Assembly (NCBI GenBank): GCA_009823395.1
Contig: CM020516.1
Span: 1,618,501 to 1,682,500 of the forward strand
DNA: 64,000 nucleotides
Source: Thamnaconus septentrionalis
Taxonomy: Eukaryota; Chordata; Actinopteri; Tetraodontiformes; Monacanthidae
Reading direction: 5' to 3'
The notes below the pieces were generated by a model, which saw only the letters and a list, made by a program, of their open reading frames with translations, was not told the origin of the DNA and ran no database searches. The translations under genes were made by a program, and so were the position numbers. Below, piece after piece: positions 11,961 to 24,857 of this stretch (its first letter is position 1; each line of letters starts with the position of its first letter).

Positions 11961-13440
11961 TATGCCAAAGCAGGAAGCAAGAAGCAACGGCCGGTGCGAC
12001 GCTGATCTCGGAATTTTTTTTTATGTGCAACTGGCAGATTTAAAAAAAAATGTACGTGGTTCATGATTTTTGCAAGAAGTACAAAGCAAATATCTTGATT
12101 TTTTTTTTTTTTTTAACAAACTCTGCTCTGACACCAAAACAATGCAACTTTTTGTGCCGAGTGGCAGCGGCCAGCATTTTATTTTTGACGTTTTCTCTGA
12201 GCTTTTTTTCACGGATGGCTCGTGGAGCGGCTGTGATAAACGACCAGCCGCCCCGTTAGGCCGCACGTGAAGCCGCAGGAAGCCTCAGGTTTTCAGGAAG
12301 TGTGTCGGGGGGGGGATGGGGTTGTGGTGGTGGTGGTATTTCACCGACTGAACCCCCTGCCCCCTCCTCCCCCACTCGGACGAGTTCACACCGAGGCGGC
12401 GCTGCTGCCGCCGGGAGAGGCCCTAATGTAGGCAGCCGTAAACACAGCGGGCCGCCTCTAATCCTGAGAGGCTCCTCTGTGTACCTCACGCTGCACAAAC
12501 TGTTTTGATGAATCCCTGCCGACCTCTGACCCCGCCCATGACGGATGGACGGCGCTCTGAGGGGGAAGTGTAACCAGAGGGGCTGCGGATCGGCCCGGCC
12601 CGGCCCGGCCCGGCCCAGCCCATGAAATCAACTCTGGCTCTTCATCAGTTTGTCTTCTTGCTTCCCCTCGGTGACTCAGTGATGCTGGTGTGGTGAAGAC
12701 TCGTTGTGATGCCAGCGGTTTGAATTTAGGCCGTTTTTTGCCACAAAGTCTGTGGAGTTTTTTTAAGAGTTTTTTTTTAAGAGTTTGTTTTTTTGCAGTT
12801 TTTATCTCAGAAGATAAAAACCCTGACGTCCACTTCTGTGTTGTAGGAGATATGTAAACGCTGCCGCCTCCATCAAGTACATCAGTAGGTCCATGTGACC
12901 ATCAGTTTGTACCTTCGCACCTGCAGTCTGTGAACCAGGAAACGAGCCAGCTGGTCGCGACCAGGTGGATCTGATTCAGAGCAACGCTGCTAAATTCTGC
13001 CAATATTTTCCCCTCAGCGAAACTTGTTTACGTCTCTAGCGCGCCGCTGCACTGTTTACAGAGTCTAGTAAAGGCACACGGTTCTGGAAATCGACCCTTG
13101 GTGATGTCACAAAGGGCTCTGGTGCCTCCGCCAGGTGTCCTCAAGGCTGCCGCCTTGTTTCCTCCTTGCAAACATGCAGTCGCTCCGACAAAACATCGCT
13201 GGGAGCTTTTCTCTTTTTGCAGCAGGCCGTAAACAAAGGGCTAAATAGGTCACGTTTGCAAACTTTCAGAGTGTTTTGAATAATTGACTGCATAACGACG
13301 CTCCGCTGGATCCCCAGGATGACAAAACTCACAAAGTGGCAACGGCTTTGAACTTTGAAATTGAAAACACGACGTCGAATCAAAACATTTGATTCAAAAC
13401 ATCATCAAACTGTTTCAGAGTCGTCCCGACCTGCCAATTA
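11961..13440. other. intergenic, no gene seen
   Basis: Holds poly-T runs (12102-12114), a G run at 12307-12315, and a GGCCC pentamer repeat at 12592-12616. A stretch around 13090-13140 includes a GATGTCACAAAGGG segment that recurs in variant form near 8526 and 18965, perhaps an old interspersed repeat. No exon found. Confidence 0.5.
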
Positions 13441-13444
13441 ACAG

Positions 13445-13485
<41 letters not shown>

Positions 13486-14633
13486 CGCGGGGGTCACGTC
13501 TCTCCCCCGACGCACACAGAGCCTGTTTGTAAGAGCAGCGCGTTTGTGAACCTGACAGTGGAAAATGTGAGCCGCTGCCTCGGCCCCCGTTTGGTCTCCG
13601 CCTCGTGATTTGTTTGACAGGGGCAGAAAATTATAACAGCGGGGGGAAAAGAAATATGAAAATATGACTGGTAATACTTTGAAAACAGCGATATTTTCCT
13701 TGCTGCCTCTGCAGAATCCACAGCAGGGCCCGGCGTGCGTGTGTGTGTGTGTGTGTGTGTGCAGCGGGGTGCACCAATGAATCATCCTTGCTGAAGACTC
13801 GATACACTAATTGTTTGTCTACATATTGCAGGTTTGTTTACATGTACGGCTGCAGCGTCTTGCGGTCTCCTCACCATCATCTCCTCCGCCTGCGTTCCTC
13901 CCATCCTGCCGTCCTCCTCTCCTTTCACGTATTTATTTATCCCCCCCTCTCCGCGCCGTTGCTTTGATTCTCTCCGCCGGGACTTATCCCCCCTCTAATG
14001 AACGCCGCCGCCCCCCCACCCCCCGCTTTGTTCGCGTCAGCGTCTGAAATACTTTTGGAGTAAACTGTCTCATCGGAGATGATGGTTGAGTTGAGGGGAG
14101 CAAACAGAGACGGCGCTGTTCTGGCCCGCCTGGCGTGGGAGTGCGCCGGGGCTCTCGGGGAAGAACGCGGCACCGCAAGCGGGAGAAACTGGGCCCGCGT
14201 CCCTGTCACCGCGTCTATACGTCCTCATTTTTATTGGCGTTTCCCTCCGCTGTTTGTAAACACTGCGACCTTTCATGGTGAGGAAGACGCTGCCAAACGC
14301 AGCCCGAGTCGAAAAAAAAAAAAAAAGAAAAAAAAAAGAGTTTTATTTAGCGAGCCGAACTCGGCGACCCATTAGCCTCCAGCGCTGCGAGTGAAGCCGG
14401 GCCAGGAGTCTTTCGCGGCCCGCTAATTAGAGCCGTCGCTGCTCGTTATGTTGATTTTCTTGATAAGGTGAGAGAGCAAAATGTTTTTTTTTTGGGGAAG
14501 GAAGTCAAGAATAAAATCATCCTGAGCTGCTTTTCAGTTGTCTCGGTGTTTGAACCCACAACCCCGATCACTGGGCTGCTCACAGTGAGCAGTTCACACT
14601 CCCCAGAGAGCGCCGAGATGCTGCTGGCTAATT

Positions 14634-14676
<43 letters not shown>

Positions 14677-14953
14677 GGATCTAACTGGATCCCAGTGCTC
14701 GGTGGCTCCAGCTGAGGCCTAACTATGCTCATTTCTGGCTCTTCCACTCAGAAATGTGGCCTTGTGCTCATACATTTCTTTATCGTGAGTCTCCCTATAT
14801 TGTAAAATGTTCTTGTGCACGTGCACGTCACATGCAAAATTGGGATTGGGGGTCTACCAGCCAATGAGGAGCCTGAAGTGGGTTCATACTTGTGGATTGA
14901 CGGTCAAGCTGATGATTAAACTAGAATATAAATTTGCGCTCTCTGGTCCTCAG
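13441..14953. other. intergenic with CA tracts, no gene seen
   Basis: (AC)n at 13447-13482, (GT)n at 13738-13761 and (AC)n at 14637-14673. A poly-A patch with a single G break lies at 14312-14337. The GC-rich piece 13900-14230 has overlapping open frames but no recognisable protein. Confidence 0.5.
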
Positions 14954-15249
14954 TAGCTGCGTTTCCAAGACAGTTTTTTTTTTTTCAAAATAAAAGCCAC
15001 ATTGCTAAACAATACAACCAAGTACAGTGGCGATTTGCAGGTGTTTCCATTGAATGGTGTGTAACTCTCGTCTAACCTGCGAGACCCCACTGTGAGGAGG
15101 ATGGAGGCACAAAACATTTGGAGCAGCTATCTGGCGTGAATTTTCCATATTTATTATTTATTTGAGTTAAGTTTTTTTCCAGTTTGACCAGTTTTTTTAT
15201 TGCCATATTTAGGTTTTGCACCATTCCAGGGGTCATGGAAACGCAGCTA
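14954..15249. mobile_element. MITE with 14-bp terminal inverted repeats
   Basis: The left end reads TAGCTGCGTTTCCA (14954-14967) and the right end is its exact reverse complement (15236-15249). The 296 bp element is non-coding and AT-rich inside, with no transposase frame. These features define a miniature inverted-repeat transposable element, and the GCGTTTCCA terminus is of a kind frequent in teleosts. I could not assign the superfamily with certainty or see a clear target-site duplication. Confidence 0.68.
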
Positions 15250-16150
15250 TTGACACACATTTGTCTGGTGATGCGTTCAAGGGTAAACTGGCCTCACCGT
15301 TGCTTTCAGGAGGTGCAGAACGGTGATGCGCGATTTGGCACGACGACACCGGCGTTAAAATCAGCTCACAACCCAGCAACTGTGTTGCACCGCAGGCCAG
15401 TGGAGGAGCTGCGATCTGGGCCGTTAATCACGAGGCTCAGCCTCAGCTGGAGCCGCCGCTGCCGCTGTAATTAATGTATAGACCAGCCTGCGTGCAGTGG
15501 AGAGATTCAGTGACTCGGCCGCTGCAGAGTTCTGGAGCGTCGACCCTCGTGCACGCAGGGTTGGAGTCTAAATCACACAAGAGGCGGAAAACAGTGTCGC
15601 TATTGTGCAAAGTGAGGCGGCTGCGGGTGAAAAGTGGAGAAGAGAAGGAAGGTGAGAGGAGGGAGACAGAGGGAGAGGAAAGAAGGGAAGGATGAAGGAG
15701 GTGCGAGAGAAATGTCCGAGAGGAGGGAGAGGACGGGAGTAAAACACATAATGAGAGCGAGAAAGAGGGCGAGCGAGCCAGTGAGTGAGTGAGTGAGAGA
15801 GTGAGAGAGTGAGAGAGTGAGAGGGGGTTCCAGGAGGGCGGAGGCCGGACTCGGGTCTCGGGTGTCCAGTCGATGGCTGATGCATCGGCCCGCTGATGCT
15901 CGCCGCTTTGGGTTCAAACACACATTTTCTTAATACAACATGAGCCCATTTCCCCCCCTCATTAATCATGTAACCCGATTAGGACGGGCGGAGGAGGAGG
16001 AGGAGGAGGAGGAGGAGGAGCAGGAGGAGGAGGTGGGGGCCTGCACGCTGAACTCTGCTCGCTGCCGCCGCCGCCGCCGTTCAATTTGTCTCTGCACACT
16101 CACACTTGCGCCAGTGGTGTCGTCTCTCTGCGTGCTCCGCGGCTGTGCAG
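15250..16150. other. intergenic, no gene seen
   Basis: Includes a purine-rich block (15630-15740), a (GTGA)n/(GAGA)n run at 15779-15825, a (GGA)n tract at 15989-16034 and a CCG-rich patch near 16065-16079. No exon seen. Confidence 0.5.
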
Positions 16151-16347
16151 CGTAGAACCACGGACAAGGTCCCGAATGACCGTAGAACCACCGGACAAGG
16201 TCCCGAATGACCGTAGAACCACTGGAAAAGGTCCCGAATGACCGTAGAACCACTGGACAAGGTCCCGAATGACCGTAGAACCACTGGAAAAGGTCCCGAA
16301 TGACCGTAGAACCACTGGAAAAGGTCCCGAATGACCGTAGAACCACT
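16151..16347. repeat. 31-bp minisatellite, six copies plus a partial
   Basis: Six tandem units start with CGTAGAACCAC and end with TCCCGAATGAC. The first unit is 30 bp and the other five are 31 bp, followed by a 12 bp partial at 16336-16347. Units differ mainly at ACCGG, ACTGG and GGAAA versus GGACA positions. The period is not a multiple of three, so the open frames across it are not a repeat protein. Confidence 0.95.
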
Positions 16348-16829
16348 ACAGAATACGCAAACATACGCATCAGTATGTTTTATGTTCTGATGTGTCTGAG
16401 TCTGGAGAATTGATTGAAAACTTTATTATTATTATTTTTTATAAGTTTCATTATTTATTTATCTTTTCTTTATTTGAACTAATTTGTCTTGTGACGGCTG
16501 TTGCCAGTGCATTCAGGTCCGGCTGTAAATATCTGTTATATACCTTGCGTTGCTTACAATGCTTTTACATTTACACCATCAGTCTTTCACGTACATGTGG
16601 ATGCTGGAGCCTCGATGAATGACCGGGCCTGATGGTTTATGCTTCTAAATAACGGCGGTGACTTTTGCACATGCGCTCAGTCTGGGGCCGCCGAGCGAAC
16701 CCAATATCCCCGCTGGGAATCCACTGGAACTCATTCATTTATGCAGCGGGTGTGAAAAAACAGGGCGAAAATAAACAGAGCGCCGCGTCGCAGCCGTCAG
16801 CGACACCACGCACACACTGAGAGGAGACA
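16348..16829. other. intergenic, no gene seen
   Basis: AT-rich from 16420 to 16480 with a short (TTA)n run, then ordinary complex sequence. Nothing coding is recognisable. Confidence 0.5.
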
Positions 16830-17000
16830 GACACAGCTTCTTCTCCTTCAAGCTCATTAATGGCTGCAACAACAGCGAGTCTGCACAGTGTTACTGGAGG
16901 AATTACGACAATAATCTTGGTGGCGATTCACAGTTTTTGTGTCATTTCTTAGCTTGCAAGTTGGAAATGAAAATTATAAATATTTACATTGCAAGGCATC
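16830..17000. promoter_or_regulatory. candidate conserved noncoding element
   Basis: Repeat-free, complex sequence with a CTCATTAATGGC motif at about 16853-16864, further AATTACG and AAATTATAAATATT blocks, and no coding frame. Flanks on both sides are less structured. Enhancer function is inferred from composition only. Confidence 0.28.
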
Positions 17001-17976
17001 AGGATAAATCCAGAGCCACGGAGATGTTTCTGGCTGCAGAAACGTTGCTTCCAGATTCATTGCGTGCGACAGACTCCGCCCTCATCGTTTCCTCGCCCCC
17101 CCCTGATTCTTTACATGTAACGTCCACACCCAGAGATTTGCACGCCGTTGGACAGACGGACGCGTCGGGAGCTGTGATTGCGGCCGGTCTGAGCCGCTCG
17201 TCAGCTGGCAGAGTGAAAGACGCCTGCGACAGACGCAGTCCAACAGAATCCCAGTCGACTCCTGCCTGCCGCTCTGATGGCCGGAGATAAACGACACGTC
17301 GGATAATTGATTGGCTCGGGTTCAGGGTGTCTGGCAGGGCTGTGAACCTGAGCTGCACCCCCCGCCCCCCCATCATACAATCACACTCACACTCAACCAC
17401 TTCCTGTAGTCTGAGAACATGAAAGTCCTGCTGACAAACCCACGTTTGAATGTCTGTCAAATTTGCAGTTGCTGCCTGTTTTCTTGGACAGATGCTTCAG
17501 TATTTCAATGCGTGAGATGATCAGAGTGGCCTCCTGATGACAGCAGAGGTGCGCTTTGCTCAAAACTCAAAGGGACAATGGTCAACACCAAACTAGATGC
17601 AGGAAATTACAAACTTCATCATTAAATGTTCCAACAACATGGCTGAATTCCCTCGGAGTCGTGTATTCGCAGATCTTCTGAAGAAGCCCCGTTGCCTCGT
17701 CAGCGTCGCTGGCGTTTCATCTCCCTCCAGAAAAACTGTGTGCGGGAGATTAACTCGACAAACACTCGGGCGTCCAGGCTGAAACACGCGGTTTGAAAAC
17801 CGACGCGTCCGAAAAAGCGAAAAGAAACAACAAAGGATTCATTGACGTCGGCTGAAATCCTTCTGACTCTGTTTTATTGACTGAATTGGACGTCTCTCCT
17901 CCCACCTTCACCGCAAGCAGCTCCATCTTTCCAAAGAGTCATATTTAGCCCTCACTGCATCCCTCTCTCCCTCTCC

Positions 17977-18019
<43 letters not shown>

Positions 18020-18173
18020 AGCTTGAGTTTGAGGGCGAGCTGGTGAATTCCTGAGGGCTATCGGGTTTCGGGTTGCCTTGGTGACCGAGCACGGAGGCAG
18101 ATCCATTAATCATTGAGAGCAGTTCACTCCAGAGTGGAGGTCAGACTGATTGCTGAGGATAAGGTATCATCCC

Positions 18174-18210
<37 letters not shown>

Positions 18211-19600
18211 GCGTACACACAGCACACACTCGGAACCTTGATTTAAATCTTAAAGAAAAAAAACGGTCCGTCGGCCCAAGAACCTTTTTTCCGTCTTGAG
18301 TTCCAGAATAAAATTTGCACAAACTGACAAACTGGGATGGAAAACATCGACACGGGCGAACAACACAGCGGTCGCCTGCTCCGCCGCCGCCGCCGCCGCC
18401 GCTCCACTCGGTGCGTTTTGTCTCGGCCAAGTGCTCACCGACGTACCGAGACAAAACAATTTCTCCGGGCGATGCGGCGTGGGCGGTGTCATGTGACGTG
18501 GCGGCGCGGAGCCGAGTGGATTAAGAGATTGGAGGGCCGCATTCATTTTTCAGGCGGCGGCCTGAAACACGAGACCTGCACAGGTGTCGGGGAAAAAAGT
18601 GAGAGAGGGAGGAGGCAGACACGGTGGGGGAGGGGTGGATGGATGGGGGAGGAGACACAAAGAGGAGGAGGAAACTGGAAGCAGACGTGTGACATCTCCG
18701 ACGGTCACTTCCTGTCCAGCTTTCAGTGGAAGTTTGTTTGAAATTAGAAAAAACTGCGTTGATGGTTGTGATAAAAAAAATGCTAATGATTATTAGATGC
18801 ACAAAAAAAATAATATTTTAATGTCAGAGATTTCACAGAATTCACCTTGTTGCAATATTCTGCATCTCGAGATTCCTCGCTTCCAGAATGGCGAGGAAAA
18901 GTTCCATCTTTCTTCTCTTGCTTGCTTCACTTTTCACAAAGTGTCTCCTGCAATGCGCACTTTGTGATGTCACCGAGGGCGTCAGACACCTGTCCCGTCG
19001 GTTTCATCCCTCAGGCAAAGCGTCGGTCCAACCAAGCATCAGGTTTCGGTTTTCAAGTTTTGTGGGAGACTGTAAACAGAGGGCTAAACTGAACCTCCAC
19101 TTGAGATCCACTGACTGACGCCGACGAGGTGAAGTGAGCCAGCGAGTGAGCGAGTCTGGTTTCGGCTGGTTGGCTGAGCTGTTGCGAGACATGTGACAGA
19201 GGTCAGAGGTCAGTTGACCGCAGCAGCCACCAGGCTGAAGCCTGGCTCCGCCCACTAAGCCCAACTTGAAGCCCTTATCCTCTTCCAAACATGGAAAATC
19301 CACTGCAGCGTTTCGGAGACGTTTTGGAGTCTGAGATGCAAACTAAGGATTTAAAAGCTGGAGGACGAGGTTGCAGAGGAAACGCAGCGGCTGCACTTCA
19401 GGAAGACGGATGAGTATTGGCCCCGACGTGGCGAGGACGTGCGAGAGAGCCGCCGCTGCTGCTGGTTGGTGGAGCTGTCAGCCCACATCCATCAGGTCAG
19501 AGGGTCAGACGACCACAACAACCACACGGCTGGCTGCTGCTCAGTCAACACCACACGGCCGTGCATGTTGGACTGAAGGATTTTCCCCATGCTGAGATCC
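17001..19600. other. intergenic, no gene seen
   Basis: Holds a CT/CA compound tract at 17966-18019, (AC)n at 18177-18208, a (CCG)n tract at 18380-18402, and purine-rich sequence at 18600-18675. A TCAGGTTTC (MEF3) match lies at 19039-19047. Open frames here are short and match nothing I recognise. Confidence 0.5.
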
Positions 19601-19719
19601 TGTGTGTGTGTGTGTGTGTGTGTTTATTCATCCTATGATATTTTATTATCTTTTCATTCTATTCTCCTTCATTACTGTTCATTATACTGCACCGTATGTT
19701 TTAATTCAAATTCAAAATG

Positions 19720-19845
19720 CTGATTCAGTTCATTAGCATCTTATAAGCCATCTTTGCTTTTAAAATGTTGAACTTGTAATCATTGAGTTGCCTTGTGTAT
19801 GAAATGCGCTACATAGACAAAGCTTCCATGCCTTGGATTGCAGCT
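19720..19845 (+). mobile_element. possible non-LTR retroelement tail
   Basis: The segment ends with TTGTGTATGAAATGCGCTAC followed by ATAGACAAAGCTTCCATGCC. It resembles the ATGAAATGTGCTATATAAATAAAGCTTGCC-type end found on many fish retroelement and transcript tails. Only the tail is recognisable and it is diverged. Confidence 0.38.
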
Positions 19846-21092
19846 TGATTGAAGCTCACAAATCCCGGCCCATGAATCTGGGGAACGCGATGCCGGCGCT
19901 GATCCGGAGCTCCTCTGTGGCTGCGCTGGTGTCGGGTTGCTGGACTTCAACGTCCAGCCGCACACAGCAGGCGTTCCTCACGCCTCACCCAGTGGGTGAG
20001 TGAGGGCTCGGCTCCCATCAACGCTGGGAAGTGCAGCTAGCATCAGGTGATGCGTCTCCGAGGAACGCCTGCTCCTGGCCGGAGGATGGACTTCTTCTTC
20101 TTCTTCTCAAAGGTTTTATTATTTTTTTTAGTTGGAATATGCAAATTTGGCAAGGCTTCATAACTGCTATGAAGCAATTTCCCCAACATAAAATAATATT
20201 GAAAGAAAAATTAAGGAAGCCAAATTATTGAAACAGAAAAGGAAAAAAAGGAACTTGTTCAAACAGGAGTGAGAAGAAGCACAGCTTCTTAGCTCTCAAG
20301 TGTTTTATCTTAGATGATCCTTCATATAAAATATATAGAACATGACATATTTAGGTATTTCACTTTTTTTTTCTTTTGCCACATTAACCCACATCTCCTG
20401 GTCATGTATTTGATGTCTTCAGTGTGTATCTACAGTGTAGAAAGCAGTCAAGATAAAGAAGAAACAGGTGTGTCCACACTGTTGACTGCTAGTGTGTGTA
20501 TACCTACAATTACATGACACATTCACACTGCTGGCACTGAAATATTTACAAGCTCCTAGTTGCAACTTTTTCTTCTTTTGCGGTTTACTTGAGCGACTTG
20601 CATTAAGTTCCTCACACTTTTGTCACAACACCATCTGGAATCCTTCACACAGGAACTTTTCAACACGGACGAGCGAGCTCTCGGCCTTAAAGCCTCAGTA
20701 GAACCAGCTGCACTGGAATGTTAAGCTAGCAGAATTGTGTTGCATTTTGTCGAGTAAGTGTTTGTAAGTCGGGGCCATTTGTCAAATCAACAGAACCTCG
20801 AGGCGGCCTTGTCATCGCGCACGCCCACTGCACGAGGCGCGACGTGCACATGCACGCGTGAAATATTATGGGCTCGGTCCCGTGCACCGTCGGAGCAGCT
20901 CTCAGAGGAGCTCGCTGAAATTTACTGGCTCCCGCAGCCACTTCAAAAGCCCCTCGTAACTTAGAGCCAGAGAACTTTATTGTTTCACGGAGGAAGGACG
21001 GCGAAGGAGGGAGGGACGGAGTGAAGGAGTGAAGGAGTGAGAGATGGGTGTGCTGGGGAAAACCCTCCTTTGTTTCAATTAAAATTCCTCGG
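19846..21092. other. intergenic, no gene seen
   Basis: Mostly complex sequence with a short (CTT)n at 20090-20107 and AT-rich stretches at 20110-20390. No exon seen. Confidence 0.5.

Positions 21093-21140
<48 letters not shown>
21093..21140. repeat. (GT)n microsatellite
   Basis: A perfect GT run of about 47 bases followed by a second short GT patch near 21150. Confidence 0.9.
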
Positions 21141-21141
<1 letters not shown>

Positions 21142-21274
21142 AGTCCCCTGTGTGTGTCATGTGAGTGTTTGATGTAGGTTCCACTCAGTAACGATACAGG
21201 AAGTTCACAAGTGTGATTGTTAATGCAGCATTGCAGCGTCTCCCCTGTACACACACTCTGCTGGCACTGTTTGC

Positions 21275-21455
21275 CCTGTAGCCAGTTAGCCTTGTAGCCT
21301 GTTAGCCTTGTAGCCTCTTAGCTCTGTTGCTTGTTAGCTCTGTAGCCAGTTATCCTTGCAGCCAGTTAGCCTAGTAGTCAGTTAGCTCAGTAGCCAGTTA
21401 GCCTTGTAGCCAGTTAGCCTTTTAGCCAGTTAGCCTTGTAGGCAGTTAGCGCTAA
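21275..21455. repeat. degenerate 15-bp minisatellite
   Basis: About twelve tandem units of GTAGCCAGTTAGCCTT-like sequence, diverged by point changes (CAGTTAGC, CTGTTAGC, CTCTTAGC, TTGTTAGC). The unit carries a GTTAGC core. It is followed by a (TTG)10 run at about 21551-21581. Confidence 0.88.
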
Positions 21456-22327
21456 CAAGGGGGACAACTTGTATGGCAGAAATTGTTAATGTCCACTTAC
21501 GTATTTCAGCTCTTACTTGCAGTGGTGTCAAGGCCTTCACAGTTCATCTTGTGTTGTTGTTGTTGTTGTTGTTGTTGTTGTCATCGCTCCTTTGTGTGTC
21601 TCATCTGTCTTAATGAAAACTTGTGCAACAGTCCAAAAGTCAAAGGCAGAACAGAAAAAAACAGCGGCTGTGTTTTTGACAGACAAGCGTGTAAAAATCG
21701 CCGTTAAGAAAAGTTTTATTCTGTCTTTGTCACAAGAGAAAAATAATGTTTGTTGTTTTCCACAAGCTGCAGTGACTCCACAGTTTGGACAGTTTGGGGT
21801 TTTCAGCCATCCAACCAAATTCCTCTGAGACTGCTGAGGAGAAAAAGCCTCTCTGTGTCCTCACACTGCTCTGTGATCTCACAGCAGCGTGTTCCCTCAA
21901 ACCTTATCAGTCATCAGATACTTTTGCAACATGGTTATTCAGGTAAACGGCAACACAGACACACACTTGCACGCACACACACACACACACACAGGGAGAT
22001 GAGTCAGTCAGATCAAACGTTGGCGGTGGCAAACTGAGCCTCCCAGCAGGTGGTCCACCAAATGTTATCTTATTGACCCTTGTCCCACCCACTGACACAC
22101 ACACACACACACACTCATGCATGTGTATCGATGAGTCTCACACTTGTTGGTCTCCTGCACTGGATTGCACATGCTTGATTATTCGTGCATGTGCGCGTGC
22201 ACGTGTGTGTGTGTGTGTGTGTGTTCATATACGGATGTCTCCTTGTGTGCGCACTACGGGCCACCAACTCTGAACACCCAGATGGTTTGAGGGATCATGT
22301 TCTTGATTAAAGATGATTACTAAATTC

Positions 22328-22368
<41 letters not shown>

Positions 22369-23294
22369 CGTGTGCGTGCTTGCGTGTGTGTCTACAGGGG
22401 TGGATAGACTTTTACTTAATGTTGTACACAGGCTTGCACACTGAGGTAGAATATACACTTATCTACACACACACAGACACACACACATTTTTTTTCTTCA
22501 TCGGCGTCATTTCCTGCTCGCCGTCAGGCACCGACCCTGTGCAATATCTGTTTGAAGGACGGCTGAGAGTCAGATCAGGTCAAAAGTGCCACGTTGGCTT
22601 TTTATTGATGTATTTATTATTTATTAAAAGCGGACATCTTCCAGTCTGGCAGCTGATGGAAATTCTCTGTGCAGCAGCAGCAGAGTTGCTGCTCCTCCTG
22701 TCAGGTACACAGTGTCTCCATCCACACGACCCCCACGGCTGCTCGCTCTGCATCCTCCCACTGTTCACAGCCACCGTGACCCCCATATTGCCATCTACGT
22801 GAGGTCGCGAGGTCATTTATGTGCATTGTTGTGCAAAAAAAGCCAACAACAACAACAACAACAAAATGAAACACGTGTGCAGTGATTCAGCAGACCGACA
22901 CATCCCGGCTGGGCCGCCGCGTCCGCGTCCACTTCCTCTCCTTTCCACTGCCGACATTTTTGGTAGCAGTTAAACCCGGTGGTTCATAAATAAATTGAAA
23001 AAAAAAAACAGTTCAAAATGATGTGAGGAGGAATGAAAACACAGCGGGAAAGACGCATCTCTCTTTTCACACCCTGATGCATTTCATACGCCCTCCTCCC
23101 CCGCCGCCTCCTTTGGAAAGACCCCCAAAAAAGTGGAGAGCGGCCAACAGGGCGGAAGGTTCAAAGAATTGGATCTGACGAGCCAATAACAAAGACTTTT
23201 TTTTTTTAAAAGCGCCTGGCTGTAGTGTTCCAGCGGGGGGCGTCCAGGGGTCAAGGGGCCCTGGCCGATCCACACAGACAGACAGACCAGCGAC
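21456..23294. other. intergenic with CA/GT tracts, no gene seen
   Basis: Short AC or GT runs lie at 21975-21993, 22097-22115, 22204-22224 and 22332-22365, plus a GTGCATGTGCGCGTGCACGTG alternating segment near 22185-22206 and an (AAC)n run at 22845-22864. No exon found. Confidence 0.5.
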
Positions 23295-23382
23295 ACAGAC
23301 AGACAGACAGACAGACAGACAGTCAGTCAGTCAGTCAGTCAGTCAGTCAGTCAGTCAGTCAGTCAGACAGACAGACAGTCAG
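23295..23382. repeat. (CAGA)n(CAGT)n(CAGA)n compound tetranucleotide
   Basis: CAGA units flank a central block of CAGT units over about 88 bp, giving a three-part compound microsatellite. Confidence 0.92.
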
Positions 23383-24040
23383 GTCACAACTCCGTGTTTT
23401 TTCTGCTAAAACACCAGGAAGTGAAATTTCTTCTGGGGCCAAACGTCAACTTCCCTCTGCAGCAGCAGCGCCGTCACTGCTGGGAGTGGTGGTGGTTGGT
23501 GGTGGTGGTGGTTGGGGTGGTGGTTGGTGGTTGGGGTGGTGGTTGGGGTGATGGGGGCATATCCTGTATCACTTCCTGTTCTGCCCGACCTTGTTGGTGA
23601 TACGCCTCCTCCTCCTGCTCCTCCTCCTCCTCCTGCTCACCTGCGTCCCGGCAGGTCTTTTCTTTTCCTTCCTTGCTTTCTGACGTATGTACAGTACGTA
23701 CTCCCACCTCCCTCCCCTCCCCCCCACCTCCTCCTCCTCCAGGCTCGGCGCCAGACGCCTCCTCCTCTACACTCGTTCCGTGACCACACGGTCAAGACGG
23801 AGTGTTTTCTGTTGCTCTTGGAGCGCCGCTCAAAAAAAGCCTCTCGCCCTGTCTGTCTGACCAAAACTCCCACCACTTTTTTCCAACCAGAAGTGCTAGT
23901 TCTGGCAACCCGAGTAACCCCCCACCCCCCACCTCCCCTACACACACACACACACACACACACCCTCATCTCCAACCCCCCTCAACTGAAACACCAAATA
24001 TTTCATTTTCAAGGCAGAGTTGAGAGGGCCAGCAGTGAGG

Positions 24041-24081
<41 letters not shown>

Positions 24082-24857
24082 GGTCCTGGGAGGCCTGTAC
24101 GGTATGTTTTGAAAACAAACTACGGCTGCCTTGACGAGTGGCGTTTAGACGGTGAGTGAGCGGCGAGCGGGAAGCTGAGAGGCAGCTTGGCGTCCATCAC
24201 GCTGGACCTTCAGCTGCGCTCGCTGCGGCGTTTCTCTTTAAAAGCCCCTGAACATCGTCCCGCTTCTCCGGGAATTTATTCAATTACCCTGGAAATGACG
24301 TTCAAGGAGGTGGAGGAGGAGGAGGAGGAGGAGGAGGGAAGATTGTGCTGAGGCGTGCAGGAGAAGCTTTCAGAAGCTCCTTTAATTCGCCCCAAAAGCA
24401 GCAGGTCTGCTAGCGCAGCGTCGCTGAGAGCCTCTCAGTCGCTGCTCCTCATCCTGCCGAGTCCATTAAAGTCCCCCCTTTTTTTTCTCTCCCTTCTTGT
24501 AAACAGGAAATAAACAATTTGATACAGGAGGCAATTGGGTGCACGTAGAAGTTTTGATTTCATATTTTTTTTAATGTGTTGGGTTTCACTTTTTCCCCAC
24601 CCCACAGGCGGCTTCAGGAACCATAATGCATCAGGGCTAAGCAGGTTATCATTGATCAAGACTCTGAAGTGAATTTATCATTTGGTGTTTAATATTCTTC
24701 TCTTGACAGCTCTGCCTCGGAGCTGCTGCTGGCCAGCGCAGAACCTTCCAGGAACCTTTTCAGCCCAGATTTTGTCATTTACAGCTCTTAAATGTTGCAA
24801 GTTCACATTTGAAAAATCTGTTGAAAGAAACTAGAAACACACGTGAATTACCATCCC
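23383..24857. other. intergenic, no gene seen
   Basis: GGT/GGTT-rich run at 23485-23550, CTC-rich tracts at 23605-23640 and 23700-23770, AC at 23941-23962, GT at 24043-24078 and GGA at 24308-24337. Translations across these are simple-sequence proteins and not credible. Confidence 0.5.

Noticed and set aside
13090..13140. GATGTCACAAAGGG segment recurring in variants near 8526 and 18965
   Set aside because: May be an old dispersed repeat, but the shared part is too short and flanks do not align clearly by eye.
16151..16347. Regular repeats that might suggest a CRISPR array
   Set aside because: Units are directly adjacent without spacers and the DNA is vertebrate, so it is a minisatellite.
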